Assembly (NCBI GenBank): GCA_918026815.1
Contig: CAKJVC010000124.1
Coordinates: forward strand, 1 to 64,000
Source: Chalara sp. BL73
Lineage: Eukaryota > Ascomycota > Leotiomycetes > Helotiales
Direction of reading: 5' to 3'
DNA length: 64,000 bases
Positions 34,518 to 45,376 of this stretch are shown piece by piece; position 1 is the first letter of the stretch, and every line of letters starts with the position of its first letter. Position numbers and translations under genes: made by a program. The notes under the pieces are model-generated. The model was not told the origin of the DNA and ran no database searches. It was given only the letters and a program-made list of their open reading frames with translations.

Positions 34518-36152
34518 ATGGACTTGCCAGCTGCTTCGAGAACGAAAGTGGATGTTATAGAATCTGGACAGCACGCAAGGAACTCGCCACAAGTTGCAGA
34601 CGATTCTATTAAAGACCCTAATATAGTTGACTGGGACGGTCCTGATGACCCCAAAAATCCTATGAACTGGTCAAAATTTCTGCGGATATCTCACGTTGTT
34701 CTCATTAGCATGTTCACGCTCTACGCGTAAGATATTCCTTAAGCACTTGTTGAAAAATCCTAATAAACCGCTGCAGAAATCTCGCTGCGACAATGTTTGC
34801 ACCTGGTGCTGCCCTTCTCGATGAATTTGGGGTCACGAACAGTACCATAGCCGTATTTTGTGTGACCATATATATCCTTGGGTTCTCTATTGGACCACTT
34901 GTTATCGCACCACTCTCTGAGCTTTATGGACGGAATATTATATACCATGTCTGCAATTTAGTCTACTTTGGATTCACGATAGGCTGTGCTTTAAGCACAA
35001 ATGTCGTCATGTTCCTCATTTTTCGATTCGTCTGCGGTTGTGGTGCTTCGGGTCCAATGACTATAGGGGGTGGAACAATCGCAGATGTGATTAGTCCAGA
35101 AAATCGTGGCAAGGCAATGGCTCTCTTTGCAGCTGGACCTCTTTTGGGACCTGTGAGTCGACTCTGATTTTGAACGTCAAGCTTTTAATGATCATGGATG
35201 TTCTAGGTCATTGGTCCAGTGATTGGCGGTTTTATATCTCAAACCATTGGGTGGCGTTGGACGTTCTGGCTCATTGCAATAATGGTATGTTCATCAACAC
35301 TATATTTTACGCGGCCTAACAACAAAGTAGACTGGAGTGTTCTCCCTCATTGGCGTATTCCTCATGAAAGAGACAAATGCTATTGTATTATTGAACTGGA
35401 AAGCGGCAAATCTCCGCAAGGAAACTGGAAACCTGAACTTAATCTCCAAGACGGAACAGAAACCAACCCCGATTCAACTGCTTCTACGAGCCATATCACG
35501 TCCAAGCAAGATGCTCATCTTCTCGCCGATCGTCTTACTCCTCTCAGTGTACTGCGCCTTCATTTTCGCGCTGATCCAACTTCTATTCACCACTTTTCCA
35601 TCGGTTTTCGAGCGAACATACGGATTCAGCCCAGCAATTGCCGGACTATCATATCTCGGTCTAGGTTTTGGTTTCGCCATTAGTCTAGCCCTATTCGCGA
35701 TACTAAGCGATAAGTTAATCCATGAAATGCCCGAAGGAAAGCTAGCCACGCCAGAAATGCGGCTACCGCTTATGGTATGGTTTTCACCAACCATTCCTAT
35801 CGGGTTCTTCTGGTATGGCTGGAGCGCGCATGAGCACGCTCATTGGATCGTCCCAATCTTGGGCACGCTCTTCGTTGGACTAGGCTCGTTGTTCATCATT
35901 ATGCCAACTCAGTTATACCTCGTGGACGTGTTTGGTGCTGAGGCGGCAGCTTCTGCCCTTGCGGCTAATTTGATGGTTCGCAATCTCTTTGGGGCTTTTT
36001 TTGTTTTCGCTGCGCCTCCCCTGTATGCCAACTTAGGCCTCGGCTGGGGAAACAGCTTGTTGGGGTTCCTGTGCTTGGGATTTGCTCCGATTCCTATCCT
36101 CTTTAATCGGTACGGAGAAGCGCTCAGGAACCGATTTCCTGTGAACTTGTGA
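34518..36152 (+). CDS. MFS multidrug transporter, DHA1 family
   Basis: Four exons (34518-34726, 34777-35152, 35207-35284, 35331-36152) give 494 residues. The N-terminal VDWDGPDDPKNPMNW is the hallmark of fungal DHA1 drug:proton antiporters. The loop motif PLSELYGRN, the helix with RFVCGCGASGPMTIGGG, GPVIGGFISQTIGWRWTFW (antiporter motif C region) and ERTYGFSPAIAGLSYLGLG complete the 12-helix pattern. It acts at a membrane to export small hydrophobic compounds. It diverges from a Zn2Cys6 regulator, an arrangement common for inducible efflux pumps. It lies 15 kb from the terpene genes, so a role in exporting that product is possible but unproven. Confidence 0.92.
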
Positions 36153-37431
36153 TCACTCAGCGGATTGCTGTATTGATATTTAAAGGGCTATGCATTCCAT
36201 ATCTTAACAGTGCACGTTTATTTTTGGAGGTGACTTCATGTACTGATAGATTTCTTTCAATATTGAATACGGCGCATTGTATCTTTCTTCTGGTCATCAT
36301 CATATACTGGCACAGTAAGCTGCGTACTCTTGGGTTCTAATACCCACAGCCTTCCCAGATAAGATCCTGTGAGCAGTCAATGGTAGAGTTATATGTTGGG
36401 AACACTCAGTTGATCTAAATGAAGCTAGACAGCCACAGACTTTAGATAAGATAGAACTAATTAGCAATAAGATTAAAATAGTTTATAGAATACAGCAGTT
36501 GTCACGGAGTAAATCAGAGCTGGAGAATAGTCAATCGGGTGAGCGAAGTGATATAATACTGTTGTAAAACACACACTTGTAAAAGGGAAAATAGGGAAAC
36601 GTTCAGGATCCATACAGCTAGAATGCACGCCAATCCCACTAGCTGTATGAGGATAGCCAATCGAACCTCGGCTACTAGCATTCCCGTGACAGCAGTGCTA
36701 TGAAATTTGGAAATGAGAAGCCACAGATTAGGACTGCACTGAAAAAAGTGTCAAAATCTCCTTGGGGAATTTGATGCTTGACAGATGTAGCAAGCGTAGC
36801 AAGCATACCATCACAAAATTTTTACAAGTTCAATCCTTGAATTGTGGTTTAGTGGTGCCGTTTAGTATTTACTTCACATAGGTGGCTACTTGCAGTCTTA
36901 TAAATCGATTGGTTGCTATGAAAGTACGCAAAGGCAGGAACCACAAGGGGCATGCAAGTATTACTCACCATAGTGTACAACAGGAGGCCGCCAGAGCTCC
37001 ATGCATCATGATCGCATAATGGTCCCAGTGAAGAAATCCCCAAACTTTTGTAAAATGCCCTCGAGTAGCCCATATGAAGCTCGATCCACTCCAAGATATC
37101 TATTGTCAGATATAAAGAGCTTCATTTCGACTTCGTAAATGTCAAAGCCATCCCATGGTTGCGCTTTTGTTCAATGCCACAAGCCCACAAGTATTAGAAA
37201 AGCCGACAAGCGCCCAATATCAAAAAGTATAAGGAACAGCCACAAGCCAACAGCCCACTGGTGTATCAAGCCCACAAGTTACGTTCTCAAAGCCCACAAA
37301 CTCCAGATGGAGTAGAAGTCAATCGAGCCGACAACCCACAAAGCCAACTCACAAGTTAACACAAGATCCCAGAGGACCACTGTGTGGCAGTGTCAAATAG
37401 CATGCAGTCCTCATGCCATAGCATCACCCGC
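36153..37431. other. Intergenic stretch, 1.3 kb
   Basis: This contains the 3' flanks of the transporter and of the nucleolin-like gene. A phrase rich in AGCCCACAAG recurs irregularly in 37170-37350. No gene is supportable. One short minus-strand frame is discussed under rejected items. Confidence 0.4.
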
Positions 37432-39062
37432 TTATTCGAAGGTCTGCTTCTTGCCTTGGAAGTCTCCAAAGCCTCCACGGTTGGTGGAGGCGCCACGACC
37501 ACCACGAGCACCTCCACGGCCACCGCCACGTCCCCCACGATCAAAACCTCCGCGGCCACCCTAAAGTCCAAGTCAACATACAGGATGAACCTAAAGAAGT
37601 CAAAGAACTTACCCGTCCGCCGCCCCGTCCGCGTCCACCGCCTCGTCCACCTCGCCCGCCATCTTCACGAGGAGGTCGAGGAGTGGCATAGTCAAGTCTG
37701 ACAGGTCGGCCATCAATGGCTTCCCCCTTCATAGCCTCAAAAGCAGTTGTAGCTTCCTCGACTGAAGCAAATGTAACATATCCGAAACCCTTAGGATTGC
37801 CAGTTTCCCTTTATAATGTTAATGTATTACAACGACATAAAAGTAGATATGCTTACTGATCAGTGGGAAGCCTGACATTGACGACGGTCCCATGGATACC
37901 AAAGGCATCGCCAATCATGTCCTCATTGGCACCAAATGAGAGATTACCAAGGAACAGGGTATCGGAAGGAGCGCTTGTAGAATCACCAAAATCTTTCGCA
38001 CGGTTGTTGGCACGCTCCTTTGGTGCAGAGTTGTCACGAGGAGTGGAGAAATCGACATTAGCCTCACGTCCATCAATGAGAGCACCCTTCTTAGCCTTGA
38101 GGGCCGTAGCAGCGTCGGCAGCGTTGGTGAACTCAACATAGCCAAAACCCTTTGAGCGACCAGAGTCGCGATCAGTGACAACACGAGCACCAGAGAGCTC
38201 ACCGAACTCTTCGAACTCCCGGTAAAGCCACTCGTCATCAACATTCCAGCTCAAGTTACCAACAAACAAGTTCTTACTACCCTCGGCACCACCCTCAACT
38301 TTAGCCTTCTTCGCAGGGGCCTCGACTTCATCATCGGCTTTGCGCTTATTGGATTTTTCTGGCTTGGTTTCAGCCTCGGCCATGGACTCATCGGAGTCGG
38401 AATCGCTTTCTGAGTCCTCATCGGCTTCGCTGGAGTCCGATGAATCGGAGCTTTCATCACTTGCCTTCTACAAAATATTAGTTTCGATGACTTATAATAG
38501 TTATAACCGACTTACTGCAGCCTTAGCAACAGCTTTGGCAGCACTGTTGACTGCGCCTTTTACAGCACCAACGGCTTTAGCGACAACTGGCTTCTCATCA
38601 TCCTCACTCTCTTCCTCACTGCTGTCATCACTGGAGTCCTCAGCCTTTTCAGAGTTAGCAGCATCGTCTGAGTCGTCATCACTGCTTTCTTCGGAAGAAT
38701 CAGAGGATTCAGACGAGTCACTTTCATCAGAGGAATCTACCTCTTGCTTCTTGGCTACTCCATTGGTCTTTCCATTGACTGGCTTCGCAACCTCGTCCTC
38801 CGACTCAGACTCAGACTCCTCTTCGGACTCGGAATCCTCCTCGCTGGATTCTGAGCTTGCGGATGGGGATGGAGATGGCTCTTTGACTGGAGTCTTCGAC
38901 TTCTTGCTGCTAGATGTGACCTTGGCATCTTTGGCAGGCTTGACAGGCTTGGCTGCTGTAACAGGTGTCTGAGGCAGGAATTAGTCTCGTAGTTGAGGTG
39001 ATCTTTGGGTCTAATAATACCTCGACCTTAGCAGCCTTCTTCACATCCTTAGATTTTCCCAT
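37432..39062 (-). CDS. Nucleolin-like nucleolar RNA-binding protein (Gar2/Nsr1 type)
   Basis: Five exons (39062-39021, 38968-38516, 38467-37857, 37808-37613, 37560-37432) give 476 residues. The order is that of Gar2/Nsr1/nucleolin: a Lys-rich start (MGKSKDVKKAAKVE), long Ser/Asp/Glu tracts (CK2-type acidic blocks), then RRM1 (about 231-306, RNP2 NLFVGNLSW, RNP1 KGFGYVEF), RRM2 (about 335-410, RNP2 TLFLGNLSF, RNP1 KGFGYVTF) and a Gly/Arg-rich RGG tail ending GDFQGKKQTFE. Such proteins act in the nucleolus in pre-rRNA processing and small-subunit assembly. Splice joins are all GT-AG; the RRM2 intron splits Gln-Glu between strands. The long Ser-rich frames on the opposite strand are shadows of the acidic blocks. 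Confidence 0.93.
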
Positions 39063-39641
39063 AGTGATAATGTGACTCTGGCTGTATGAAGCAGATTGAG
39101 ATCCAAATTAATTTGTAAGTGATGCAAGAATCTCAGGATTCAAGAAAAGTTGAAGGTAGGATGGGGAGGTTGGGAGGAGAAGAGAAAGGCGAAGCGGTGG
39201 AGGGGATTTTTTTTTTCTTATCGCAAGAAAAATTATCTTAGCGTCAAAAGCTCATGTGGGTCGGTCTACTTTTCCGCTTGAAAGCCTCAGGCATAAATTA
39301 AGGCAGGAGAACTTGGCACGGATCGTGACCTGAACAAGGGAACAGCAACATTAGAGAGCCATCGAGTTTGTGCAATCGTGGACAGGAAACATCCAGCGAG
39401 CGTTACCTGTAAGTATATATTTTTTTTGGCTGCAACAGGGACTATGTGAAATTTTTAAGGCTTGATTGTTACTCCAGCTGTCTCCTCAAACAGTCCTATG
39501 CCTTTGCAGTGTCCAGCCCTCCACCTCCACAGATCGTTGTCATAGCAAGCCAGAAGCCATTGATGTCTAGTATACTAATAAAGGCATACAGGAAATTTGA
39601 ACGGGTTTATCCTGCTTCCTTTTGTGCCCAAAATCATCACA
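39063..39641. promoter_or_regulatory. Divergent promoter between nucleolin-like and complex I subunit genes
   Basis: About 580 bp lie between opposite ATGs of two housekeeping genes. A T-run (39208-39217) and a TATATATT stretch at 39412 are the only visible elements. A 5' untranslated intron of the complex I gene could lie here but is not shown. Confidence 0.4.
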
Positions 39642-40083
39642 ATGGCACCTACCCCAGAGTCCGCAGCATTCCTTGCAAAGAAGCCCACGGTTCCACCCAC
39701 CTTCGATGGTGTAGACTACGAAGATACAAAAGCATTGAAGGCAGCACAAGATGCAGTTATTCGGGAGCAATGGATCAAGAGCATGATGGCTCGGTTAGTA
39801 CGGGAGGAGCTTGGGAAGTGCTATTACAAGGAAGGTGTTAATCATCTGGAAAACTGCGGCGCATTGAGAGGTACGAGGCCTTATACGAGCTGCGATGGAG
39901 ATATTGCATTATTTCTGAATAAGGCTTTCGCAGAGGCAGGGTCATGCGTGGCCTATTTTTGCCGCTGTTGAAGTGCTCGAACGATCGCTAACTAGAATTA
40001 CAGAACGATATTTTGAGCTACTGAAGGAGTCGAAGATCCGCGGATATCTATTTCAACAACAGAACTACATTCCAAAATCATAG
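39642..40083 (+). CDS. Mitochondrial complex I 12-kDa subunit (NDUFB10/PDSW-like)
   Basis: Two exons (39642-39870, 40004-40083) give 102 residues. The protein starts MAPTPESAAFLAKKPTVPPT and contains DAVIREQWIKSMMARLVREE, a YYKEGVNHLENCGALR segment with Cys, and ends YLFQQQNYIPKS. This matches the fungal NADH-ubiquinone oxidoreductase 12-kDa subunit, an accessory subunit of the membrane arm. The intron is 133 bp and restores ERYFELLKESKIRGY. The conserved Cys-x(n)-Cys positions fit the intermembrane-space Cys pattern of the family in part only. I am confident of the family and less so of the exact subunit number. Confidence 0.85.
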
Positions 40084-40409
40084 ATGGGTGCACGGATGGA
40101 CGGTATTCATTGGGAATAGATTGAATGGTCAAACCATGAGCTTAGATCGTGCCGCAAAGGTTTACTCCTCTGGGCACATTGTAAATATGAAACCCTGTAT
40201 GAAAAAAGAAGCTCCAGTGAGAAAAGATCTTCTTTCAAACGTTAATTTCTGGTCAATTTAACCCTATGAAGTCGGTTAACAATTTGTTTCATGCTTGCGG
40301 TTCTGATATTGAGTGCACACTTGGTCCGATTCGTCCCCCGTAACAAAAGTTCGAGGCTATCAAACCTCGACTTCAACATCGATCGCAGCTAACATAACAA
40401 ACCACCACC
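40084..40409. other. Intergenic stretch between complex I subunit and mL54 genes
   Basis: About 330 bp in head-to-tail orientation. I see no further gene. The last 100 bp before the ATG are the probable promoter. Confidence 0.4.
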
Positions 40410-41161
40410 ATGATCTGCCGCACCTGTCTCCGAGCTCGTGCAGCTCTGTCTCATCAATCCCAGTATACTCGCCAATTCTCCAAATCTTTGAGACAATTAA
40501 CGCCAGCGAATACACCTCTCTCCCCAACACCCTCCACCATATCGCCAGCAACCCAACCACCCTTTGGCACACCACTCCCCAATTTACCCAATTCCGCTGG
40601 TGTACACGCAAAACTCAAATCCAAACCCAAAACGGCAGTCGTTGAATTACCACAAAGCATCGCCCCTGCCGGCACTGCGCTCCAGGGCATAAACTACATC
40701 AAAGGGATCGACGACCCGATCGCGAAAGAAGAGGAAGCGTATCCGGAATGGCTATGGAAAGTCCTCGAGACTAAGGCCAAGGAGGAGAATACTGATTTCG
40801 ATGGGGATGAATTCTGTTCGTGGCTCTTTCCAAATCCCTTTCCCTCTCATCCATCCTTCCCTATAACCCTCCTTCCTTCAACCACAGCTAACAGCTCGTC
40901 AAAGCGAAAAGTAAGAAGGTCAGAAGGGCGGCGGCCAAGAGACAGAGGAAGCTGGAAGCAAGATTAGCTGCTTCAGGGGATATCGAAGCGCTGCGTCCCA
41001 AAATACCCATTACGCGGCAGACAATTGATCTGCCAGGAAATGAGGAGGGGGGGCTCGAGGGGGCATTGGAGGCGGAAGGTAAGCGTGAGGAATTAAGGGC
41101 TGCAATGAGGCGGGACAGGAGAAAGGATATTAAGGGGAAGAACTATTTGAAGAGCATGTAA
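40410..41161 (+). CDS. Mitochondrial large ribosomal subunit protein mL54
   Basis: Two exons (40410-40815, 40905-41161) give 220 residues. The N-terminus (MICRTCLRARAALSHQSQYT) is basic and free of acidic residues, as in a mitochondrial targeting peptide. The core GINYIKGIDDPIAKEEEAYP with EWLWKVLE is the mL54 (MRPL37 in yeast nomenclature) signature. After the intron the frame gives SKSKKVRRAAAKRQRKLEARL, and it ends GKNYLKSM. The 5' splice site is the unusual GTTCGT, chosen because it is the only join keeping the conserved S-K-x-x-R-R stretch in frame. The protein is a structural part of the mitoribosome. Confidence 0.85.
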
Positions 41162-41527
41162 AATGTTATTAAACTAGAGTGGCAGATTGCTAGGTTGGAG
41201 GGCCAGATACCACATCGAATATTGTGCTCAGCGGTGCTATGCATAAGTATAATGTATTATAGTGCTCGTGCGTTGCAAGGAGATATGGAAAGGTTGGTAC
41301 TTGTATATCACGTCGTAGCAATGGTACATATATATAGACAGTAAGATACTGCATTATTTACATTTATCATGGACTAACTGCACGAGTAGTGCTTGAGTCT
41401 TGAGGTTCCGTAGCATAGTACAGAACCATCATATCGTGCTGCCTGTTGCAGAAATAACGTGTGTAAGGAGGAAGATGTGTTGTAAATGTCCCAGTTTAAT
41501 TCCGTTCGGTAACGACAAATCCAACTT
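41162..41527. other. Convergent 3' flanks of mL54 and TAF7 genes
   Basis: About 366 bp with no coding frame of note. It probably holds both polyadenylation regions. Confidence 0.4.
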
Positions 41528-43126
41528 TCAATAATCATCCTCCCCAAGAGATGATTGCTTCAAAAGCAATTCTGCCCTAAGCTTCTTCAAGTTGTCGTCC
41601 ATCCGCTTCTTCAAGATGGAGTTTTGCTGATTGTTCATTTTGACTTCAACTTCCTTAATTTGCCTCTCCAGATCGGCAATATCCTCCCGAGTGCCTTCAA
41701 TCTGGGCTTGGCGTGCTTTCTCCTCATCATCGATATCTGAGCCGTCTTCCTCATCTTCGTCAAATCCTTCCTCTCCGGATTCGTCCCCACTATCCTCTTC
41801 AGCACCCGTTTCGGTCACTTGTGTCTGTCCATTCGCCAAAGGCGTATCTCCAACAACCGAAGCAGGCGTGGCAGCCATTGGTGTGAACTGCTCTTCAAAT
41901 GCAGCCTCAAGATCAGCCTCCAACTCGGCATCCCCGTCGGCGACATGGCCATTTCCGTGATGATTGTTGTTGAAATAGCCAACATCATCAAAGTCCGCCT
42001 CAGCATCCTCTTCCCCAGCCTCTTCTTCTTCTTCAGTACCACTATACTCATCCTCATCTTGGCTGACTTCGGCAACCGGTTTGATTGATTCATACCTAAC
42101 ACTACCACCTTTACTAAGAACCTCCTTGTCTCGTGCTAAGAGGGCCTCGACCGCTTCCTCGACCGCCTCAATAGCGGTCCTGCTGATGCGCTTCCTGAAG
42201 CGCCGCTTACGTGCATAATGCATTGGAGGTGTGAGACCATGAGGATATTGAAAGGTGTTCGGGTCAATGATTTTGGGCAAATTGATCGTCTGGGCATCTT
42301 TCTCATCTCGAATAGGAGCAAACACCCAAAGCATTTGGCATATATCTGCAGATTTCAACCATCCACGCTTGTCCCAAGATTTCATTCCCTCGATAATGCA
42401 TGGCAAGTCGACAAGAGTTGCTGCGTAAATATTGCCCCGTATGGTGATCGCGGCCCTCCGACCATCCTTATGGAAAAACTTCATGCGAACATCAGCCCCT
42501 CCTTGTTGCAGTGGTAAACCAATGCGCTTGTTGATAATTGCTTGCTGAATATAGTCGCAGTCATCGCCAGGGAGCATCCGAAGTATGAACTGTTCCTCAA
42601 TGACAGGATCATCCTCGATATCACTAGCTTCTGAATCGTAACCTTCCCCGTGTGCCCTATGAGGTTGTTTACCCTTGCTCCGAATTGCCCGTATGAGGGG
42701 TGTCTTGAGGGCCGAAGTAGTTGCTGATAATGGGGTGGTGTTGGTGCTCGGGTTAATCTTCGTGTTCAACTTGATCTTCTTTGTCGGAGGCAGGACATTA
42801 ATAGTACTCTCGCCTTCAGTATCAGATTCCTCCTTGCGCTTCTTGCTCTCGAGCTTTTTGGCGCTATCTTTGGGCTGTCGTCCCGCCTTGGTCTTCTTTG
42901 GCTTATCAACTTGGACTGGAACTGGAGCTGGGGCTAAGACGGCTGGCGCTGGAGTAGCAGGCACAGGTGTTGAACGCGCTGAGTTGGTTTTAAAAACAAT
43001 CTTTTTGGTCTTCGTTCCGCCAGGTGTCTCTGCAGTTGGAGTACCCATAGCTGCAGGAGTAGACGCAGAAGGTGTGTTCGAAAATGTGCTTCTCGCGGCA
43101 CCAATGTTAAGCTTCAGACTGACCAT
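41528..43126 (-). CDS. TAF7: TFIID subunit TAF7
   Basis: A single uninterrupted frame of 532 residues starts at the ATG at 43126. The TAFII55 N-terminal domain lies at about residues 177-330: EEQFILRMLPGDDCDYI, FFHKDGRRAAITIRGNIYAA, LVDLPCIIEGMKSWDKRGW and KSADICQMLWVF, followed by the YPHGLTPPMHYARKRRFRKR motif. The N-terminus is Thr/Ser/Pro-rich and basic. The C-terminal half is very acidic and ends in a predicted coiled coil (EDIADLERQIKEVEVKMNNQ). TAF7 is a TFIID subunit that contacts TAF1 and modulates its acetyltransferase. Only one intron-free exon is needed, unlike most genes here. Confidence 0.93.
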   Translation of the reverse strand: MVSLKLNIGAARSTFSNTPSASTPAAMGTPTAETPGGTKTKKIVFKTNSARSTPVPATPAPAVLAPAPVPVQVDKPKKTKAGRQPKDSAKKLESKKRKEESDTEGESTINVLPPTKKIKLNTKINPSTNTTPLSATTSALKTPLIRAIRSKGKQPHRAHGEGYDSEASDIEDDPVIEEQFILRMLPGDDCDYIQQAIINKRIGLPLQQGGADVRMKFFHKDGRRAAITIRGNIYAATLVDLPCIIEGMKSWDKRGWLKSADICQMLWVFAPIRDEKDAQTINLPKIIDPNTFQYPHGLTPPMHYARKRRFRKRISRTAIEAVEEAVEALLARDKEVLSKGGSVRYESIKPVAEVSQDEDEYSGTEEEEEAGEEDAEADFDDVGYFNNNHHGNGHVADGDAELEADLEAAFEEQFTPMAATPASVVGDTPLANGQTQVTETGAEEDSGDESGEEGFDEDEEDGSDIDDEEKARQAQIEGTREDIADLERQIKEVEVKMNNQQNSILKKRMDDNLKKLRAELLLKQSSLGEDDY

Positions 43127-43570
43127 GATTGCGGTTGGTTTTAGGTCCCGCAGGTCCTAGGCGTACTATGATAAGGTATGTTTATAGGTAGGCCAATGGT
43201 ATTCAACCGAAGAAAAGTGGTTCGATGCTGACGGTGTTGGATCAAAGTTCGTGAGAATGGGGAGAAAATGGTGACTGTGAATGACATTTGGTGACATTCT
43301 TAATGCAGACGAGGCTGAATGGAGTGCCGCGACCAAGCTTTGCCCCACAAAGGGTGATTGAAAGGCGTGACCTTAAATTTACGGCAGCCTCAGACGACCA
43401 ATATGCCTGTTCAGGTCTATTACAACAATTTAATTTGTTTCCACTCACCTTCAAATTCAAAGGCTCCTACCTAGAAGTCGCCAGCTTGTTACGACTTGAT
43501 GACTAGAGCTTAACCATGAAGTTCTACATCCCAACGAATTCTTGACCTCCTCACATCCACTCTTTTCACT
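43127..43570. promoter_or_regulatory. Divergent promoter between TAF7 and TAF3-like genes
   Basis: Two TFIID-subunit genes face away from each other across about 440 bp. No TATA box is obvious. Sharing a promoter would allow co-expression, but that is inference. Confidence 0.4.
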
Positions 43571-44248
43571 ATGGCAACTCCTCATTCTCTCAACCACTCA
43601 CTGTTGCGGCCGTGCATCCTCCATATCCTACGTGCAGCTGGTTATCATTCTACCAAGCCGACAGTACTTGATACCTTAACAGACTTAGCAGCGCGATATA
43701 TGCTGCTCCTTGCGCAATCCACTATGACGCACGCCTCGGTGAACGGAAGCGAGTTTGATATCACGATCACAGATGTACGACAGGCGATGCAGGACTGCGG
43801 CGCGCTTCTGCCAGAAAGAGTGTTTGATGAGCAACTTTTTGATAATGAAGAGGATACTAGAGGTGTTGACACGTTTCTCAATTGGGCAACAGGAAACGAA
43901 AATAGGGAAATCAGAAGAGTTGCACTCGAAGGCGCGGAGACCATGAAGGAAGATTATCTTACAGGTTTGTGTCATTACCTTCATAGTAGGTATATCTGAT
44001 CGCTAGCAGTTCTGAAAAAGAAGCACAGTACGGTTGCCGACGATGATTCCCGGTATAACAATACTGTCCTAGGCAAATCTGGTGAGCCTCGCGTTGTGAA
44101 GATTGAAGGAGGAGAATTCGAAAGCATCAAGGACTGGTCGGACAAACGAAGAGCGGGTTGGAAGCACACATCTGCGTTATCATCGCGTCGGCAGTCGTCT
44201 GCGCTCAGCTCACTAGAGGATGTCGATATGGAAGACATGGACTTCTAA
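43571..44248 (+). CDS. Histone-fold TFIID subunit, bromodomain-associated type (TAF3-like)
   Basis: Two exons (43571-43964, 44007-44248) give 211 residues. The N-terminal 85 residues are a histone fold of the bromodomain-associated (BTP) class: LLRPCILHILRAAGYHSTKP, TVLDTLTDLAARYMLLLAQS and DITITDVRQAMQDCGAL. The rest is hydrophilic and ends in an acidic VDMEDMDF. In ascomycetes this architecture fits the TAF3-like subunit of TFIID; TAF8 and SAGA Spt7 share the fold and cannot be excluded. The intron is only 42 bp and joins YLT to AVLKKKHSTV. The gene is divergent from the TAF7 gene. Confidence 0.75.
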
Positions 44249-44524
44249 AAAACTATTCCCCCTCACTTGCACGCATGGCGACGGAGTTGGGACGGTGTAT
44301 GGTGCACACAATCGTTTCCTAGATCCAATACACGAATTTACTGCATTGGTTGAGGGATTAGGCAACGCTGCTACTATCAAGACCTTGATTTGCATGTCTA
44401 AATGCGACAGTGGATATCATACTATACAATGAACGCTTTCCATGGGCGGCAGGGCCATGAAGCCAGCGAGTGGAGAACTGCGTGGGCAAGTTTACAGTAA
44501 CGCAATACTAAATTGGCATCACTC

Positions 44525-44968
44525 TCAAACCGAACCCAATCCTTCGTTCTCCGCCTTTCTTCCAGCACCGCTATCAATACTTTCGCCACCCCGTCGTGCT
44601 TCCTTAATCTCCTCTCGTGCACCATTTTGCTCCGCCTTCTGTCTGTCCAAGTCACTGGTATAGCTTCCTTCCTCTCCCCATCCAGCGTTTTTCTTGTTAA
44701 CCTGTGCATCCATGACGTCTCCCTCTCCAGGCGTTCTCATCTGCTCCCCCTCGAGATCCTCATTTGGCGGTCCAACTCTCGTGCTCGGCATTCTCACACC
44801 ACTCTCATCAGCATAGTCATTAGGATGATCACCATGTCCCGCGGCAGTAGCTGACCCTACTGACATTCCAGGTGTTGCTTTGTAGGAAGAAACTCCATCG
44901 TTCGGGCCGAATGATGGCCCTACTCCTCGAGCAAAGTTGAGAGAAGATTGGTTTTGGGAGCTCGACAT
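44525..44968 (-). CDS. Small hydrophilic hypothetical protein
   Basis: A single exon of 147 residues starts at the ATG at 44968. The protein has no signal peptide or membrane segment. It is rich in Gly, Ser, Glu and Asp and likely disordered, with a charged helical stretch near the end (SDLDRQKAEQNGAREEIKEA). I do not recognise the family. It is tail-to-tail with the TAF3-like gene and divergent from palC. The ordered codon pattern and clean single frame support a real gene. Confidence 0.65.
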   Translation of the reverse strand: MSSSQNQSSLNFARGVGPSFGPNDGVSSYKATPGMSVGSATAAGHGDHPNDYADESGVRMPSTRVGPPNEDLEGEQMRTPGEGDVMDAQVNKKNAGWGEEGSYTSDLDRQKAEQNGAREEIKEARRGGESIDSGAGRKAENEGLGSV

Positions 44969-45376
44969 TGTTCAGTGGTACACTTTGGTTTACAGATTTT
45001 TGGATTTGTATGTAGATCATAAGTATTAACAAAACTTGCCTCGTCTCCCAGAAAGGATTTCAGCTTCAATTAAGAAGAGAGCCCTCCCCCCACCAAGTGA
45101 CGTCGTTGGATTCTATAGAAGGTGCATCTTTAACTTGACCCCTCCTGGTTGATAGAGATCATTTTCAGCCTTGCATTGCGCCAAGCATCGTCACCACCAA
45201 TTATGCTTCCAGCCTTCTTTCAAGTCCATATACATATACCTATGCAACAGACAGTCATTTTTTCAATGTCTAATTGAGATGCTTTTGTCCGGCCACAAAA
45301 GTATATCAAGTATATTTAAATATAAGCGAGAACACGTTTAGGAGATTCTGATCCTCAGGACGGAACAACACTCAAT
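44969..45376. promoter_or_regulatory. Divergent promoter of the small hypothetical gene and palC, with one PacC-type site
   Basis: About 400 bp lie between opposite starts. GCCAAG at 45180-45185 matches the PacC core GCCARG, about 190 bp before the palC ATG. A single hexamer can occur by chance. Confidence 0.35.

Noticed and set aside
36849..37094. Minus-strand frame with AWSSGGLLLYTMV, resembling a kinase subdomain IX, followed by GTGAGT
   Set aside because: The similarity covers under 20 residues. No APE, catalytic-loop or DFG motif is found nearby. A kinase remnant is possible but not supported.
38340..38972. Ser-rich 210-codon frame on the + strand
   Set aside because: It is the antisense shadow of the acidic Ser/Asp/Glu blocks of the nucleolin-like gene.
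42675..43160. 161-codon + strand frame
   Set aside because: It is antisense to the TAF7 coding region, which has clear family motifs and a better start.
44422..44709. 95-codon minus-strand frame
   Set aside because: It overlaps the 3' part of the small hydrophilic protein gene in another frame and lacks a supporting start or motif.
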